A stretch of 64,000 bases of DNA from Bacteroidota bacterium (lineage in GTDB: Bacteria; Bacteroidota; Ignavibacteria; UBA10030; UBA8401), in assembly GCA_035506275.1 (NCBI GenBank), contig DATJPT010000019.1, forward strand, positions 310,001 to 374,000. Reading direction: 5' to 3'. Each line of letters opens with the position of its first letter. Within the stretch, counting starts at the first letter, position 1. This document shows, piece after piece, positions 27,621 through 36,715 of the stretch. The notes below the pieces were generated by a model, which was not told where the DNA came from, ran no database searches, and was given only the letters and a program-made list of their open reading frames with translations. The translations under genes were made by a program, and so were the position numbers.

Positions 27621-30404
27621 CTACAGCAGAGGGTATCCGAACGAAAAATATGCAATGACCGGACCGAGGCTCAGCGGCTGCGCCAATAAATCCCTTCGAA
27701 CAAAGAAACTTCTTCCGACCGAAAAGCTCACCTTGCCTGCCGGTGTATCGATGGCAATTCCTGTTCCGACTCCGTGGTGAAGATCGCGGAGGCTGATGCT
27801 CTGCTGCTCCGGCCATATCGAGCCGAAGTCATACCGCAGCGTGAAGTACGTATCCCAGAAAAACTTTATCGGAAGCAGCGCGCGGTATTCCACGTTGATG
27901 ACGAAAATCTGTCTCCCGCGTGAATCATCTTCGTTGAGTCCGTAAAAAGAATCTTCTCCCCCCAGCGTGAACTGCTGAGAGAGCGGAAGTGTCTGGTCGC
28001 CGAAGCCGAACACGATTTTCGGATGGAGCGTCTGTCCCGCAAGATACGTCGAGAACCATTCATACGAGAGAAAGATCTTCGAGTAACCGATCTCTCCCGC
28101 GCCGATCGACGACGCGGTTTCCCAGCTGATGTTCATCAATGAGCCGGAGCGGGCAAACGGGAATTGATCCTGGGTGTCGATCGTTGAAGAGAGCTTGATG
28201 GTCTGGAGCGTGAACTTATCCGTCGAATACCCCGTTCCCGAAAGGAAATTGATCCGGTTCAACCCGAGGCGGTATTCGGCGGTCACCGTGCCGAGCCGTT
28301 CGACCTGCGTTCCCAGCGAAAAGGACCCGCCGTCTTCGATTTGCCGGTATTCTCCTATCCGTACCCTGTTGAATGAGGTCGGGGTTTGAACTGCCGGATC
28401 GTTGCCGTACACGTAGATATCTTTGAGATCGTAGAACGAATTCAAGTCGAATGTGTAATACGAATTAAATATCCTGTTCGCTTTGAATTCGAATAGATAT
28501 TTTCGGTTTCGGAGTCCGCCCCCGAAATAGCCGCCCAGCTCGGTCGCGGCTCCGAGAAAGTTCTCGTCCCTGAGTTCGGCCGACGGCTGCAACCCCCGTT
28601 CACTGTCGATACGAAGGCCGACGCCCCCCAGCTCGGATTTCTTTTCCGTTGTCTTGATCACGATCTCTGCCTTATCCTCCGAGTAGCGGACATCGATCAG
28701 AACCTGCTCGAAAAGGTTCGTTGCCATGATATTTGCAATGGCTTGTTGGGCATTCGAAACGGTGAAGATATCGCCGACGCTAAAGGGGAGCTCGCGCCAG
28801 ATCACCCAGTCGCGCGATTTCGTCGTTCCTTCTATGCTCATGTGTGAGATGATGCCCTCGTCGATGGCGACATGAAGGATGCCCTGGAGAGAATCGAGAC
28901 GGACCGATTGGATTCTTGCGAGAGAATAGCCCCGGTCGCGGTAGAGGCCGAGGATGTCGTTCAGCGCAGCCCGGGTGCTGTCCGGATTTGCCGCCTTATT
29001 GAGCAACCGTCCCATGAACGGCAGCAGTTCCTCCTTTGTGATCAAAGAATCGCCTCTGATATCGACGGCCAGGATCTTTGTATTGGGAATGTTGACGAAT
29101 TTCACCGCTGCGGTTGAATCGTGAACCATGACTTCGGCATACGAATCTTTGTAGTCCCCACGGAGGTAGAGCGAAGACACTTTTTCTTTAAGAACATCGA
29201 TCGGAACCCGGTCGCGCGAGGTCAACGCGGATAATTCGGCCGTGATGTCCGGCGGAAGTTGGGGACCCTGGAAACTGACCGAGGAGATCTTAAATGAAAG
29301 CTTATCAACGGCGGGGTTTGAAGAATAGTCAACAGTTTGTTTTTTTTGAATGCTGTCCAAGAGCGCCGGCATCACCGCATCGGCGGCCTTCTCCCCTTTG
29401 ACAATCAGCGAGTCGAGGCCGGTGAGGTCCCCTGCCATGTGGCCTTCAATGTCCGGTTTGATGACAATGGTCGCTTTTTGGAGAGATTGCTTGTTCGGCA
29501 GCTGGGCCATGATGTTGATGATCTGGTCCGCGATTTCCCACGGCGCATTAAGCTGCTGCGAAGTGCGCAGCGGACTCGAGACGTCGACCGCGATGATAAT
29601 ATCCATCTTCAAATCACTGGCGACTTCGACAGGAATATTGGACAACAGGCCGCCGTCGGTTAATTCCATAGAGTCACGCCGTACGGAACTGTACAATAAG
29701 GGGACGGAGATACTCGCCCTTAACGCCTCGGCAAGGTTCCCTGAACCAAGAACAGTTCTTCGTCCCGAAATCATGTCTGTGGTGACGGCGCGGAACGGGA
29801 TCTTCAGATCGTCAAATGAATGGTTGGGATGATAGATGCCTTGAAGGATCAACTGGTTAATGAACGTCGTGAAACGCTGCCCGTTGGACAATGCCGACGG
29901 GATGACGGGGGTGAGTCCATCGAACCGAATGGTAAGAAGATTTCTATCCGCCGCCTGCTTCTGTCCGACAAAAAGATCGGTGCGGTTTGCCTCGTCCGTG
30001 AAGGAAAGAACCTGAGCCCAATTGGTTGTATCAACGAGCGTACGAAGCTGGTCCGCCGTGTATCCTGATGCATACAGTCCGCCGACTAAACTTCCGATGC
30101 TTGTTCCCACAATAAGGTCGATCGGGATATGATTTTTTTCGAGCGCTTTGAGGACGCCGACATGGGTAATGCCGCGCACCCCCCCGCCACTTAAGACAAG
30201 CCCAATTTTAGGCCTTTTAATTTCTTTAAACGGAACGACATCTTCTTCTTTGGCGGAGTACTCGACAAATTGAGGATGAACGATTATCACGTGTTGGGCC
30301 CAAAGAGGCGTAACGGAGAGAGCGAGAAAGGAAAAACAGCACTTGACAAATACACCGAGGCCCTGATAAAAAGAACTTCGCAGAGGGGCGAATATTTTAC
30401 TCAT
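27621..30404 (-). CDS. Patatin-like phospholipase with POTRA and outer-membrane barrel
   Basis: 927 residues. Signal peptide (CCFSFLALSVTPLWAQ, ending near 37), then a patatin domain with oxyanion loop SGGGVRGI, nucleophile Ser102 in GTSIGS and Asp250 in DGGLLSN. Two POTRA-like regions follow (about 380-600, for example VNIPNTKILAVDIRGDSLITKEELLPF). A surface-antigen (Omp85-like) barrel closes the protein (about 620-927). The architecture recalls type Vd autotransporters such as PlpD, though here the enzyme may stay attached. It converges with the SDR gene. The ATG at 30404 lacks an obvious ribosome site. Confidence 0.92.
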   Translation of the reverse strand: MSKIFAPLRSSFYQGLGVFVKCCFSFLALSVTPLWAQHVIIVHPQFVEYSAKEEDVVPFKEIKRPKIGLVLSGGGVRGITHVGVLKALEKNHIPIDLIVGTSIGSLVGGLYASGYTADQLRTLVDTTNWAQVLSFTDEANRTDLFVGQKQAADRNLLTIRFDGLTPVIPSALSNGQRFTTFINQLILQGIYHPNHSFDDLKIPFRAVTTDMISGRRTVLGSGNLAEALRASISVPLLYSSVRRDSMELTDGGLLSNIPVEVASDLKMDIIIAVDVSSPLRTSQQLNAPWEIADQIINIMAQLPNKQSLQKATIVIKPDIEGHMAGDLTGLDSLIVKGEKAADAVMPALLDSIQKKQTVDYSSNPAVDKLSFKISSVSFQGPQLPPDITAELSALTSRDRVPIDVLKEKVSSLYLRGDYKDSYAEVMVHDSTAAVKFVNIPNTKILAVDIRGDSLITKEELLPFMGRLLNKAANPDSTRAALNDILGLYRDRGYSLARIQSVRLDSLQGILHVAIDEGIISHMSIEGTTKSRDWVIWRELPFSVGDIFTVSNAQQAIANIMATNLFEQVLIDVRYSEDKAEIVIKTTEKKSELGGVGLRIDSERGLQPSAELRDENFLGAATELGGYFGGGLRNRKYLFEFKANRIFNSYYTFDLNSFYDLKDIYVYGNDPAVQTPTSFNRVRIGEYRQIEDGGSFSLGTQVERLGTVTAEYRLGLNRINFLSGTGYSTDKFTLQTIKLSSTIDTQDQFPFARSGSLMNISWETASSIGAGEIGYSKIFLSYEWFSTYLAGQTLHPKIVFGFGDQTLPLSQQFTLGGEDSFYGLNEDDSRGRQIFVINVEYRALLPIKFFWDTYFTLRYDFGSIWPEQQSISLRDLHHGVGTGIAIDTPAGKVSFSVGRSFFVRRDLLAQPLSLGPVIAYFSFGYPLL

Positions 30405-30676
30405 ACAACAAATTAAGAAAATTGGCGCCGAAAGGCAATCTCATGCACGCGCTTTATCATTCATTAACTGCATGTCGGATAAGCGATTGCAACGAAGGCA
30501 GCATGAGAAGATATTCTTTGGAAAAATTATCGCAAAAATTTACGAACCAATCCGCCGCTGAGGCAATTCAAAAATCCCCCGGAAGGATGACTGCAATCAC
30601 AACACGCTCGGCAGCCTCTTCATAGTATGTAAACAATTACTTGTAGGAAATTCTTCAACAGCCGGGAGGATTAACA
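30405..30676. other. Divergent intergenic region, nothing recognised
   Basis: 272 bases between the patatin gene (minus) and the small zinc-ribbon gene (plus). An open frame at 30422-30625 has no ribosome site or family resemblance and is not called. No clear promoter or hairpin was found by eye. Confidence 0.5.
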
Positions 30677-30925
30677 ATGAGTTGTCCAAAATGCGGTACC
30701 TTGGTGCATCGGAAAAGTTTTGTCTCCTTGTTTGCCCTGGCGTCGCTTGCAGTCGTTGCATTTGGTGTCTCCCTCTTGGTCCTGCCCTTCGAACTGTTTT
30801 TTGTTTTTTCGTTCATCCTTCTGTTCGGTCTGCGTTATATTGAAAAGCAGTTTCACAGCATCGACAGGAAGGAAGTACGATGTTCGATGTGTGGGCATGT
30901 GCTGAAGGTGGCCCACAGTCATTGA
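30677..30925 (+). CDS. Small membrane protein with split zinc ribbon
   Basis: 82 residues. CPKC at residues 3-6 and CSMC near residue 70 frame two hydrophobic helices (about 14-37 and 40-54). Both Cys pairs would lie on the same, probably cytoplasmic, side and could form one zinc ribbon across the hairpin. The C-terminus VAHSH adds His residues. GGGAGG seven bases before the ATG supports expression. I do not recognise a named family; a strong terminator follows. Function unknown. Confidence 0.75.
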   Translation: MSCPKCGTLVHRKSFVSLFALASLAVVAFGVSLLVLPFELFFVFSFILLFGLRYIEKQFHSIDRKEVRCSMCGHVLKVAHSH

Positions 30926-30950
30926 GCGTCTCCAGAGCTCGCAGCGGTGA

Positions 30951-30975
30951 AGAAGCCAGAGTTTCTCTGGCTTCT
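30951..30975 (+). terminator. Intrinsic terminator
   Basis: AGAAGCCAGAG (30951-30961), loop TTT, exact reverse complement CTCTGGCTTCT (30965-30975), then TCATTT. Ends the small zinc-ribbon transcript. Confidence 0.8.
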
Positions 30976-31048
30976 TCATTTATAGCAGCACGGCATTCTG
31001 CGTTGGCTTCCTTGCAATTCCACCTCAATTTTTCTATTTTGTTTCACC

Positions 31049-32179
31049 ATGCCGGAATCCACGCAAGAGAAGTATTCCATCCTGATCATTGACGACGAGG
31101 CCTCCAACGTCAATACGCTGGGGGCAGTCCTTGAACACGAAGGATACGCTGTTTTCCGTGCGACGTCCGGTGAAGAAGGCTTGCGCGTTCTGGATGGAGA
31201 ACGGGTCGATCTTGTCCTTCTTGATATTCTTATGCCCGGGTTGGACGGCTTCGAAACGCTTGCCCGCATTCGCGTTCATAAAAAGACCAAAGAACTCCCC
31301 GTCATTTTTCTCACCGGCTTTATGCGCGATTCCGTATCAATGGAGCGCGGCTTTAACCTTGGAGTCAACGAGTATCTTTTAAAACCGATCGACACGAACG
31401 AACTGCTCGTGCGCGTCAAATCCATTCTGAGGATGACCGCAGCAGAGAAGAAGGTGATGCGACTCCAGTCGGATTTCTTCTCTATGCTGGTGCATGACCT
31501 CCGCGGCCCGCTGACGGCCATTCGTGCCTTTACGAGCTTGATGATCGAGGAAAGGAACCTCAGTCAGCAGGACAAAGACGAAATGGTCCAGACGATCGAG
31601 AAGGCGAGCGAGCAAATGCTCGACCTGATCGACGACATCCTCGACCTTTCGAAGCTTGAATCGGAATATGTCACACTCAACAAGCATTCGATAGACTTGA
31701 TCGGCATGATCGACCATGCGATGATGCAGATGAAGCCTCTTGCCTTAAAGAAGTCGATCTCCTTCACAAAAAATTACCGACTTCGGGAAGTTATGATTGT
31801 GGCCGACGAGGCGAAAATGGAGCAGGTTATGAATAACCTCCTGATGAACAGCATGAAGTTTACGGGAGAACACGGAGAAATTGCAGTTTCCGTGGAACAC
31901 CTTCAGCCGAATGATCCGCTTGCGAGGGCGAAAGGGATTTTAGTGCCCTCCGTCGTGGTCTGCGTGAAAGATAACGGCATCGGCATACCTGCCGGGGAGA
32001 TTCCTTTTATTTTTGACAAATACCGCCAGATTATAGCATCTGCCGTCATCGCGGAAAAAGGGACGGGGCTCGGCCTTGCGATCTGCAAGAACATTGTTGA
32101 AGCTCACAGGGGGAAAATCTGGGCAGAAAGCAAAGAGCATGCTGGGAGTTCTTTTTACTTTAGTTTACCGATAGAATGA
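31049..32179 (+). CDS. Soluble response regulator-histidine kinase hybrid
   Basis: 376 residues. A receiver domain at 9-125 (acidic pocket IIDDE, phosphoacceptor Asp59 in LLDILMPG, Lys in LLKPID) precedes a HisKA dimerisation domain with His149 in MLVHDLRGPLTA. The HATPase domain (about 255-376) has N-box EQVMNNLLMNSMKFT, G1 VKDNGIGIP and G2 GTGLGLAI. No membrane helix is present, so input should come through phosphorylation of the receiver or a partner protein. No cognate output regulator is adjacent. Such REC-first kinases often relay signals within phosphorelays. Confidence 0.94.
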   Translation: MPESTQEKYSILIIDDEASNVNTLGAVLEHEGYAVFRATSGEEGLRVLDGERVDLVLLDILMPGLDGFETLARIRVHKKTKELPVIFLTGFMRDSVSMERGFNLGVNEYLLKPIDTNELLVRVKSILRMTAAEKKVMRLQSDFFSMLVHDLRGPLTAIRAFTSLMIEERNLSQQDKDEMVQTIEKASEQMLDLIDDILDLSKLESEYVTLNKHSIDLIGMIDHAMMQMKPLALKKSISFTKNYRLREVMIVADEAKMEQVMNNLLMNSMKFTGEHGEIAVSVEHLQPNDPLARAKGILVPSVVVCVKDNGIGIPAGEIPFIFDKYRQIIASAVIAEKGTGLGLAICKNIVEAHRGKIWAESKEHAGSSFYFSLPIE

Positions 32180-32183
32180 GCGC

Positions 32184-33092
32184 ATGATATCTTTTATTGT
32201 CCACGGCGGCGCGTGGGATATACCCGACGATTCGGTCGAAGCGCATCGCAACGGCGTTCGACAAGCGTTGTCCATTGGATGGAACATTCTTGTCAACGGC
32301 GGAAGCGCCGCGGAGGCCGTCGAAAAGTCGATCAACTACATGGAGGACGACCCAACGTTCGATGCCGGGCGAGGCTCGTTCGTGAATTCCATCGGCGACA
32401 TCGAGCTCGATGCAAGCATTATGGACGGAACAACATTTCGTGCGGGGGCAATTGCAGCAGTTCAAAACATCCGCTATCCGATCTCCTTGGCGCGCATTAT
32501 TATGGACAAGAGTGAACATATATTGCTCGCTGGAAACGGCGCCGTAAAGTTCGCGGCCGAACATGGCATTTCCCAATGCTCGAAGCAGGACCTCCTTGTC
32601 GGACGGGAACTGGAACGATGGAAGGAAATCCGTTCGAGCAAGAAGACCATATCGACAAAAGATGCATTCCGCAAAAAAACGCCCGGAGACACCGTCGGCG
32701 CAGTTGCCCTGGACAGCAGGGGCGTGATCGCCTCCGGTACTTCAACCGGTGGAACGCCCAATAAGTATCCGGGAAGGGTTGGAGATTCGCCTCTCATCGG
32801 ATGCGGGACGTATGCCGACAGTTCGATCGGCGGGGCGTCGTGTACAGGCTGGGGGGAAGCCATTATAAAGGTCGTCCTGGCAAAAACGGTCATCGACTTG
32901 ATGGACTATAACGGAGGCGACCCCGTTGCTGCCGCGCAAACGTCGATCCAGCAGCTGGGGAAAAAGGCTGACGGTTTCGGGGGAGTGATCGTATTGCACA
33001 AGAGCGGTCTGCCCGCTGTTGCCTTTAATACTCCGCGCATGGCGCGGGCATATCGAACTTCAGAAATGAACTCTGACGTTGTTGAAGTATAA
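32184..33092 (+). CDS. Isoaspartyl peptidase / type 2 L-asparaginase
   Basis: 302 residues of Ntn-hydrolase fold. The precursor is expected to cleave itself before Thr170 in GDTVGAVALD, which becomes the nucleophile of the beta subunit; GTSTGGTPNKYPGRVGDSPLIGCGTYAD follows as in the family. The N-terminal IVHGGAWDIP and the DAGRGSFVN segment are conserved. It removes isoaspartyl dipeptides or hydrolyses asparagine. The beta subunit is slightly short. The gene begins 4 bases after the kinase stop and ends 3 bases before the methyltransferase. Confidence 0.93.
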   Translation: MISFIVHGGAWDIPDDSVEAHRNGVRQALSIGWNILVNGGSAAEAVEKSINYMEDDPTFDAGRGSFVNSIGDIELDASIMDGTTFRAGAIAAVQNIRYPISLARIIMDKSEHILLAGNGAVKFAAEHGISQCSKQDLLVGRELERWKEIRSSKKTISTKDAFRKKTPGDTVGAVALDSRGVIASGTSTGGTPNKYPGRVGDSPLIGCGTYADSSIGGASCTGWGEAIIKVVLAKTVIDLMDYNGGDPVAAAQTSIQQLGKKADGFGGVIVLHKSGLPAVAFNTPRMARAYRTSEMNSDVVEV

Positions 33093-33095
33093 TCC

Positions 33096-34430
33096 TTGAG
33101 ACACTCTTCGCTCATCGGCCATACCGTGGAAGCGTACGGCCTCGTCGTTGGAAGTCAGCATCCGGCCGACAGCACGATCGACACTTTTTTTCGTTCGCGT
33201 AAATATCTCGGCTCCCATGACCGAAAGTTCATCGCGGAAACGGTCTATGGGATGCTCCGGTTCAAAAAACGGATAGAATGGTTGTGCGAATCGTCCCAGC
33301 AGCAGCACCATGGGGCCCCGGGCGGGTCGCCCGTGTATTTGCAGTGCTTGATATTCCGGAGTGTGTTCGCCGATGAAGTGATGGAAACGCTCGTCGGCGA
33401 ACTCGATGCCGAGCAAGAAGAGAAGAGATCTCTTATCCTCTTTCTTAATGAAGCGAAAAAGCGCAACAGGAACGTCGATGACAAGGATCCATTTCTGGAA
33501 GACGCCACAAAAGATCTCTCCCTTCGTTTCTCGTTTCCGGAGTGGATGATCGAAGAATGGCGGAACCAGTTCGGCGACGATGGGACTCGTCAGCTCTGCT
33601 CGGCGTTGAATACGCCCGCCCCGTTGACGATCCGCGTGAATACGATAAGAACAAGCGTCGATGAGTGCAAGGAACGTTTGGCAAAAGAGCGGATCGAGAC
33701 CGAACGGACAAAGCTCTCTCCTTTCGGTCTGACCCTGCGAAAAAGGACCAACGTCTTTCAGCTTGATGTATTCCGTCAGGGATTTTTTGAAGTGCAGGAT
33801 GAGGGGAGCCAGCTTTTGTCGATGCTCGTCGACCCGAAACCGACATCAAAGGTTGTCGATGCCTGCGCCGGCGGGGGGGGGAAATCTCTTGCTCTTGCTG
33901 CGCTCATGAAAAATCGGGGGACGATTTTTGCCCTGGATACGAATTCGTTTCGGCTGGAAGGTTTGCGGAAACGGATCCGCAGGAGCGGTGTCGACACGAT
34001 CCGCGTGCGCAAGATAGAAGCCGGGGAAGTTCCTTCGGATCTTGCCGGTTCGGCGGACAATGTCCTTGTTGATGCCCCGTGCAGCGGCCTCGGTACGATC
34101 CGTCGCAACCCCGGCATGAAATGGACGGTGACACCCGCGTCGGTTGCAGAACTGCATGACAAGCAATCGGAGATTCTGGATCACTACGCACGCTTCGTCA
34201 AGGTCAACGGAAGATTGGCGTACTCAACGTGCACAATGATGCGTTCGGAGAATGAGGGGGTCGTTGAGAACTTTTTGACGGACCACCGGGAGTTCGAGCT
34301 CATGGAGCCGGCGTCGATCCTCCGCCGCTACGGTCTGGAGGCGCTGTCGCCGGAGAAGTATTTTCGATTGAAGCCGCACGTCCACGGGACCGACGGTTTT
34401 TTCGCAGCAGTGATGCGCAGAATTCAGTAA
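33096..34430 (+). CDS. rsmB: 16S rRNA (cytosine-5) methyltransferase, RsmB type
   Basis: 444 residues. An N-terminal NusB-like RNA-binding domain (about 1-140, HTVEAYGLVVGSQHPADSTIDTFF...) precedes the SAM-dependent domain. SAM-binding VDACAGGGGKSLALAALM, the DAPCSGLGTIRRNPGMKW motif and catalytic AYSTCTMMRSENEGVV are visible. The start is uncertain: TTG at 33096 gives the full N-terminal domain, while a GTG at 33126 is possible. The other candidate among this family is RsmF, but the NusB-like N-terminus favours RsmB. Confidence 0.88.
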   Translation: MRHSSLIGHTVEAYGLVVGSQHPADSTIDTFFRSRKYLGSHDRKFIAETVYGMLRFKKRIEWLCESSQQQHHGAPGGSPVYLQCLIFRSVFADEVMETLVGELDAEQEEKRSLILFLNEAKKRNRNVDDKDPFLEDATKDLSLRFSFPEWMIEEWRNQFGDDGTRQLCSALNTPAPLTIRVNTIRTSVDECKERLAKERIETERTKLSPFGLTLRKRTNVFQLDVFRQGFFEVQDEGSQLLSMLVDPKPTSKVVDACAGGGGKSLALAALMKNRGTIFALDTNSFRLEGLRKRIRRSGVDTIRVRKIEAGEVPSDLAGSADNVLVDAPCSGLGTIRRNPGMKWTVTPASVAELHDKQSEILDHYARFVKVNGRLAYSTCTMMRSENEGVVENFLTDHREFELMEPASILRRYGLEALSPEKYFRLKPHVHGTDGFFAAVMRRIQ

Positions 34431-34466
34431 TCAATATTGTCTCTCTCTACTGACCAAGGAAAGATC

Positions 34467-34979
34467 ATGAAAGTTAATCTCATCGTTATTCCAATCATCG
34501 CCGTACTCTTCGCCGGCTGTGCGAAAATGACGGAGGATGAGCTTTGGCAAAAGGCCGAGCAGGCGAAAGCTGCCCATAATGCCGATTCGGCCATTGTGCT
34601 TTGTCAAACGCTCCTCAGCAATTACCCTGAGGGAAAAAACGCGCCGGCAGCGCTGTTCTTGATCGCAGAATCATACAATGCAAAGAGCGATTTCCACACT
34701 GCGGTGAACTACTACGCAGCATTCGCGAAGAAATATCCGGACCTGAATGCGACCCCCCTCGCGATGTTTTTTGTCGGGTTCATCTATAACAACAACCTTC
34801 AAATGCCCGACAGCGCAAAAATTGCCTATCAAAATTTTATCGCAAAGTTTCCCACCCATGACCTTGCAAAATCGGCTCAATTTGAGCTTGACAATCTCGG
34901 CAGAACGCCCGACGAGATCATCGGCGCAAAGAAAGATGTTGCGGCAAAGCCGAAGAAGGTTTCCAAGAAACAACAATGA
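34467..34979 (+). CDS. TPR lipoprotein (BamD/YbgF-like)
   Basis: 170 residues. Lipobox VLFAGC with Cys18, then tetratricopeptide-type helices (LWQKAEQAKAAHNADSAIVLCQTLLSNYPEGKNAPAALFLIAE and two further repeats). The C-terminal tail is Lys-rich (AKPKKVSKKQQ). The repeat spacing resembles BamD and Tol-Pal YbgF proteins, but the protein is shorter than BamD, so the role is open. AAGGA precedes the ATG at 34467. The stop overlaps the DUF58 start (ATGA). Confidence 0.82.
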   Translation: MKVNLIVIPIIAVLFAGCAKMTEDELWQKAEQAKAAHNADSAIVLCQTLLSNYPEGKNAPAALFLIAESYNAKSDFHTAVNYYAAFAKKYPDLNATPLAMFFVGFIYNNNLQMPDSAKIAYQNFIAKFPTHDLAKSAQFELDNLGRTPDEIIGAKKDVAAKPKKVSKKQQ

Positions 34980-35905
34980 GCGGTCGGATGGAACAGGCGC
35001 TGACATATCTTCAACCCGACGTCGTTTCGAAGCTGGCGAACATGGAACTTCGCGCGCGCATGGTGGTGGAGGGGTTCATTACCGGCATGCACAAAAGCCC
35101 CTATCACGGTTTCAGCGTCGAATTTGCCGAACACCGTCAGTATATGCCCGGGGACGAAATCCGCCGCGTCGATTGGAAGGTCTACGGCAAGACGGACCGT
35201 TACTATATTAAACAGTACGAGGAAGAAACGAACCTCAAATCGTACGTCATTCTTGATGCCAGCGCGTCGATGGCATTCGCCTCCGAACAAGCGCGGGGGG
35301 GAGACGGAAAAAGGATCTCAAAATTGGAATATGCATCGTATCTCGTGGCCGCACTCTCGTATTTGATGGTTCAGCAGAGGGACGCTGTGGGGCTGACGGT
35401 GTTTGATGAAAATATCCGGCTTGCACTGCCGCCGCATGCAACCAAAGCGTATCTTCGGAGGATCCTCATCGAGCTTGAGCATCTCTCGGCGGGAAAGGCA
35501 ACCGGAACATCCCGATCGCTCAATCAGATGGCAGAGCGCATCACCCGCCGTGGACTGATCATCGTTGTGAGCGACCTGTTTGATGATCCGAGTGCGGTGA
35601 TAGCGGCATTAAAGCATTTTCGGCACAATCACCACGATGTGCTGGTGATGCACGTTCTCGACCCGTTCGAGCGTTCGTTCGCATTCGGAAGCGATGCCGT
35701 ATTCAAAGACCTGGAAACTGCGGAAGAAATAACGACGCAGCCCTACCATATCCAGCGCGCATACCAGCGAGAATTCCGATCGTTTCTTGAGCGATATAAA
35801 AGAGAATGCAGGGAAAACAATATCGACTACGTTCTGCTCGACACCGAGACTCCCTTTGATGTGGCTCTGTTCCAGTATTTGAACAAGCGAAAAAAGATAG
35901 GATGA
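34976..35905 (+). CDS. DUF58 domain protein
   Basis: 309 residues. DUF58 signature YHGFSVEFAEHRQYMPGDEIRRVDWKVYGKTDRYYIKQYEEE at about residues 40-83, followed by a von Willebrand A-like fold (VILDASASMAFAS, a MIDAS-like DxSxS motif). DUF58 proteins usually accompany MoxR ATPases and membrane-bound VWA proteins; neither is adjacent here. Overlaps with both neighbours by four bases point to one operon. Function unknown. Confidence 0.9.
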   Translation: MSGRMEQALTYLQPDVVSKLANMELRARMVVEGFITGMHKSPYHGFSVEFAEHRQYMPGDEIRRVDWKVYGKTDRYYIKQYEEETNLKSYVILDASASMAFASEQARGGDGKRISKLEYASYLVAALSYLMVQQRDAVGLTVFDENIRLALPPHATKAYLRRILIELEHLSAGKATGTSRSLNQMAERITRRGLIIVVSDLFDDPSAVIAALKHFRHNHHDVLVMHVLDPFERSFAFGSDAVFKDLETAEEITTQPYHIQRAYQREFRSFLERYKRECRENNIDYVLLDTETPFDVALFQYLNKRKKIG

Positions 35906-36528
35906 AACGACGACCGACAGAGAACTCCAAAAGGAAGAAACCGAACGGTAGAACAATCGTGCGCGCTGACAAGGCGGTGCCGACCGCTGCTCCGGCATAT
36001 ACCGTTCTCGACGTCGGCTGCGGACCCCGAAAGCGTCCCGGTGCCGTCGGCATCGATATCAACCCGCGATCCGACGCCGACATCATCCACGACCTCGACC
36101 GGTTCCCGTATCCGTTCCCCGATGATCATTTTGATGAAGTGATCTGCGACAATGTCCTCGAACATCTCGCCGATCTTGTCAAAGTGATGGAAGAGGTCCA
36201 TCGCATAGCAAAGCCATCGGCGCTTGTCACGATCATCGTGCCGTTCTATCCGCATCGCCACGCTAATACCGACCCGACGCACAAGCATTTTTTCGGGGTT
36301 CATTCGTTTGACTATTTTATCGAAGGAACGGCGAACGCGGGGTTCCGATATTCATACGCCCGGTTTGCGCTGAAGTCAGTTGAGTTCGAGAAAGGGCTGG
36401 CGCAGCTGCATTGGATCGACAAGAAAATCGTTGCATTTGCGAACTCGTATAAGGACCTGTACGAGAATCGCCTGGCGAACGTTTTTCCGTTGAGGAACCT
36501 CACGTTCGAACTGCGCGTTGTCAAGTGA
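35902..36528 (+). CDS. Class I SAM-dependent methyltransferase
   Basis: 208 residues. After a basic N-terminus (MKRRPTENSKRKKPNGR) comes the SAM-binding motif VLDVGCGPRKRPGAVGIDINPRSDADIIHDLD, and FDEVICDNVLEHLADLVKVMEEVHRI corresponds to motifs of methyltransferase family 11. Substrate unknown. The start overlaps the DUF58 stop (ATGA). Confidence 0.85.
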   Translation: MKRRPTENSKRKKPNGRTIVRADKAVPTAAPAYTVLDVGCGPRKRPGAVGIDINPRSDADIIHDLDRFPYPFPDDHFDEVICDNVLEHLADLVKVMEEVHRIAKPSALVTIIVPFYPHRHANTDPTHKHFFGVHSFDYFIEGTANAGFRYSYARFALKSVEFEKGLAQLHWIDKKIVAFANSYKDLYENRLANVFPLRNLTFELRVVK

Positions 36529-36715
36529 TTGCTCAGATAGCGCAGATTTATCGCTGATTGCAGATTACGCAGAGGTAAGAAGTCGTACCATCGCAAGACT
36601 AAAAGTTGGCTGAGATTTGTTTTGCTTTTCCCCGCCTCATTGAATATCTTTCATTTCTGAACTCAAAAAATTTTCAATTGAACGGGCAAAACCGCCTGTC
36701 CGATCTAACCTCATT

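Noticed and set aside
27588-27624. Imperfect hairpin between the converging SDR and patatin genes
   Set aside because: Stem of only a few pairs and no T-run. It resembles dispersed repeats seen in other genomes, but no second copy was found in the window.
30422-30625. Open frame of 67 codons in the 272-base gap
   Set aside because: Weak start codon, no ribosome site, and no resemblance to a known protein.
36530-36590. Repeated GCAGATT-like words before uvrA
   Set aside because: Short and irregular; not a clear tandem array or operator.
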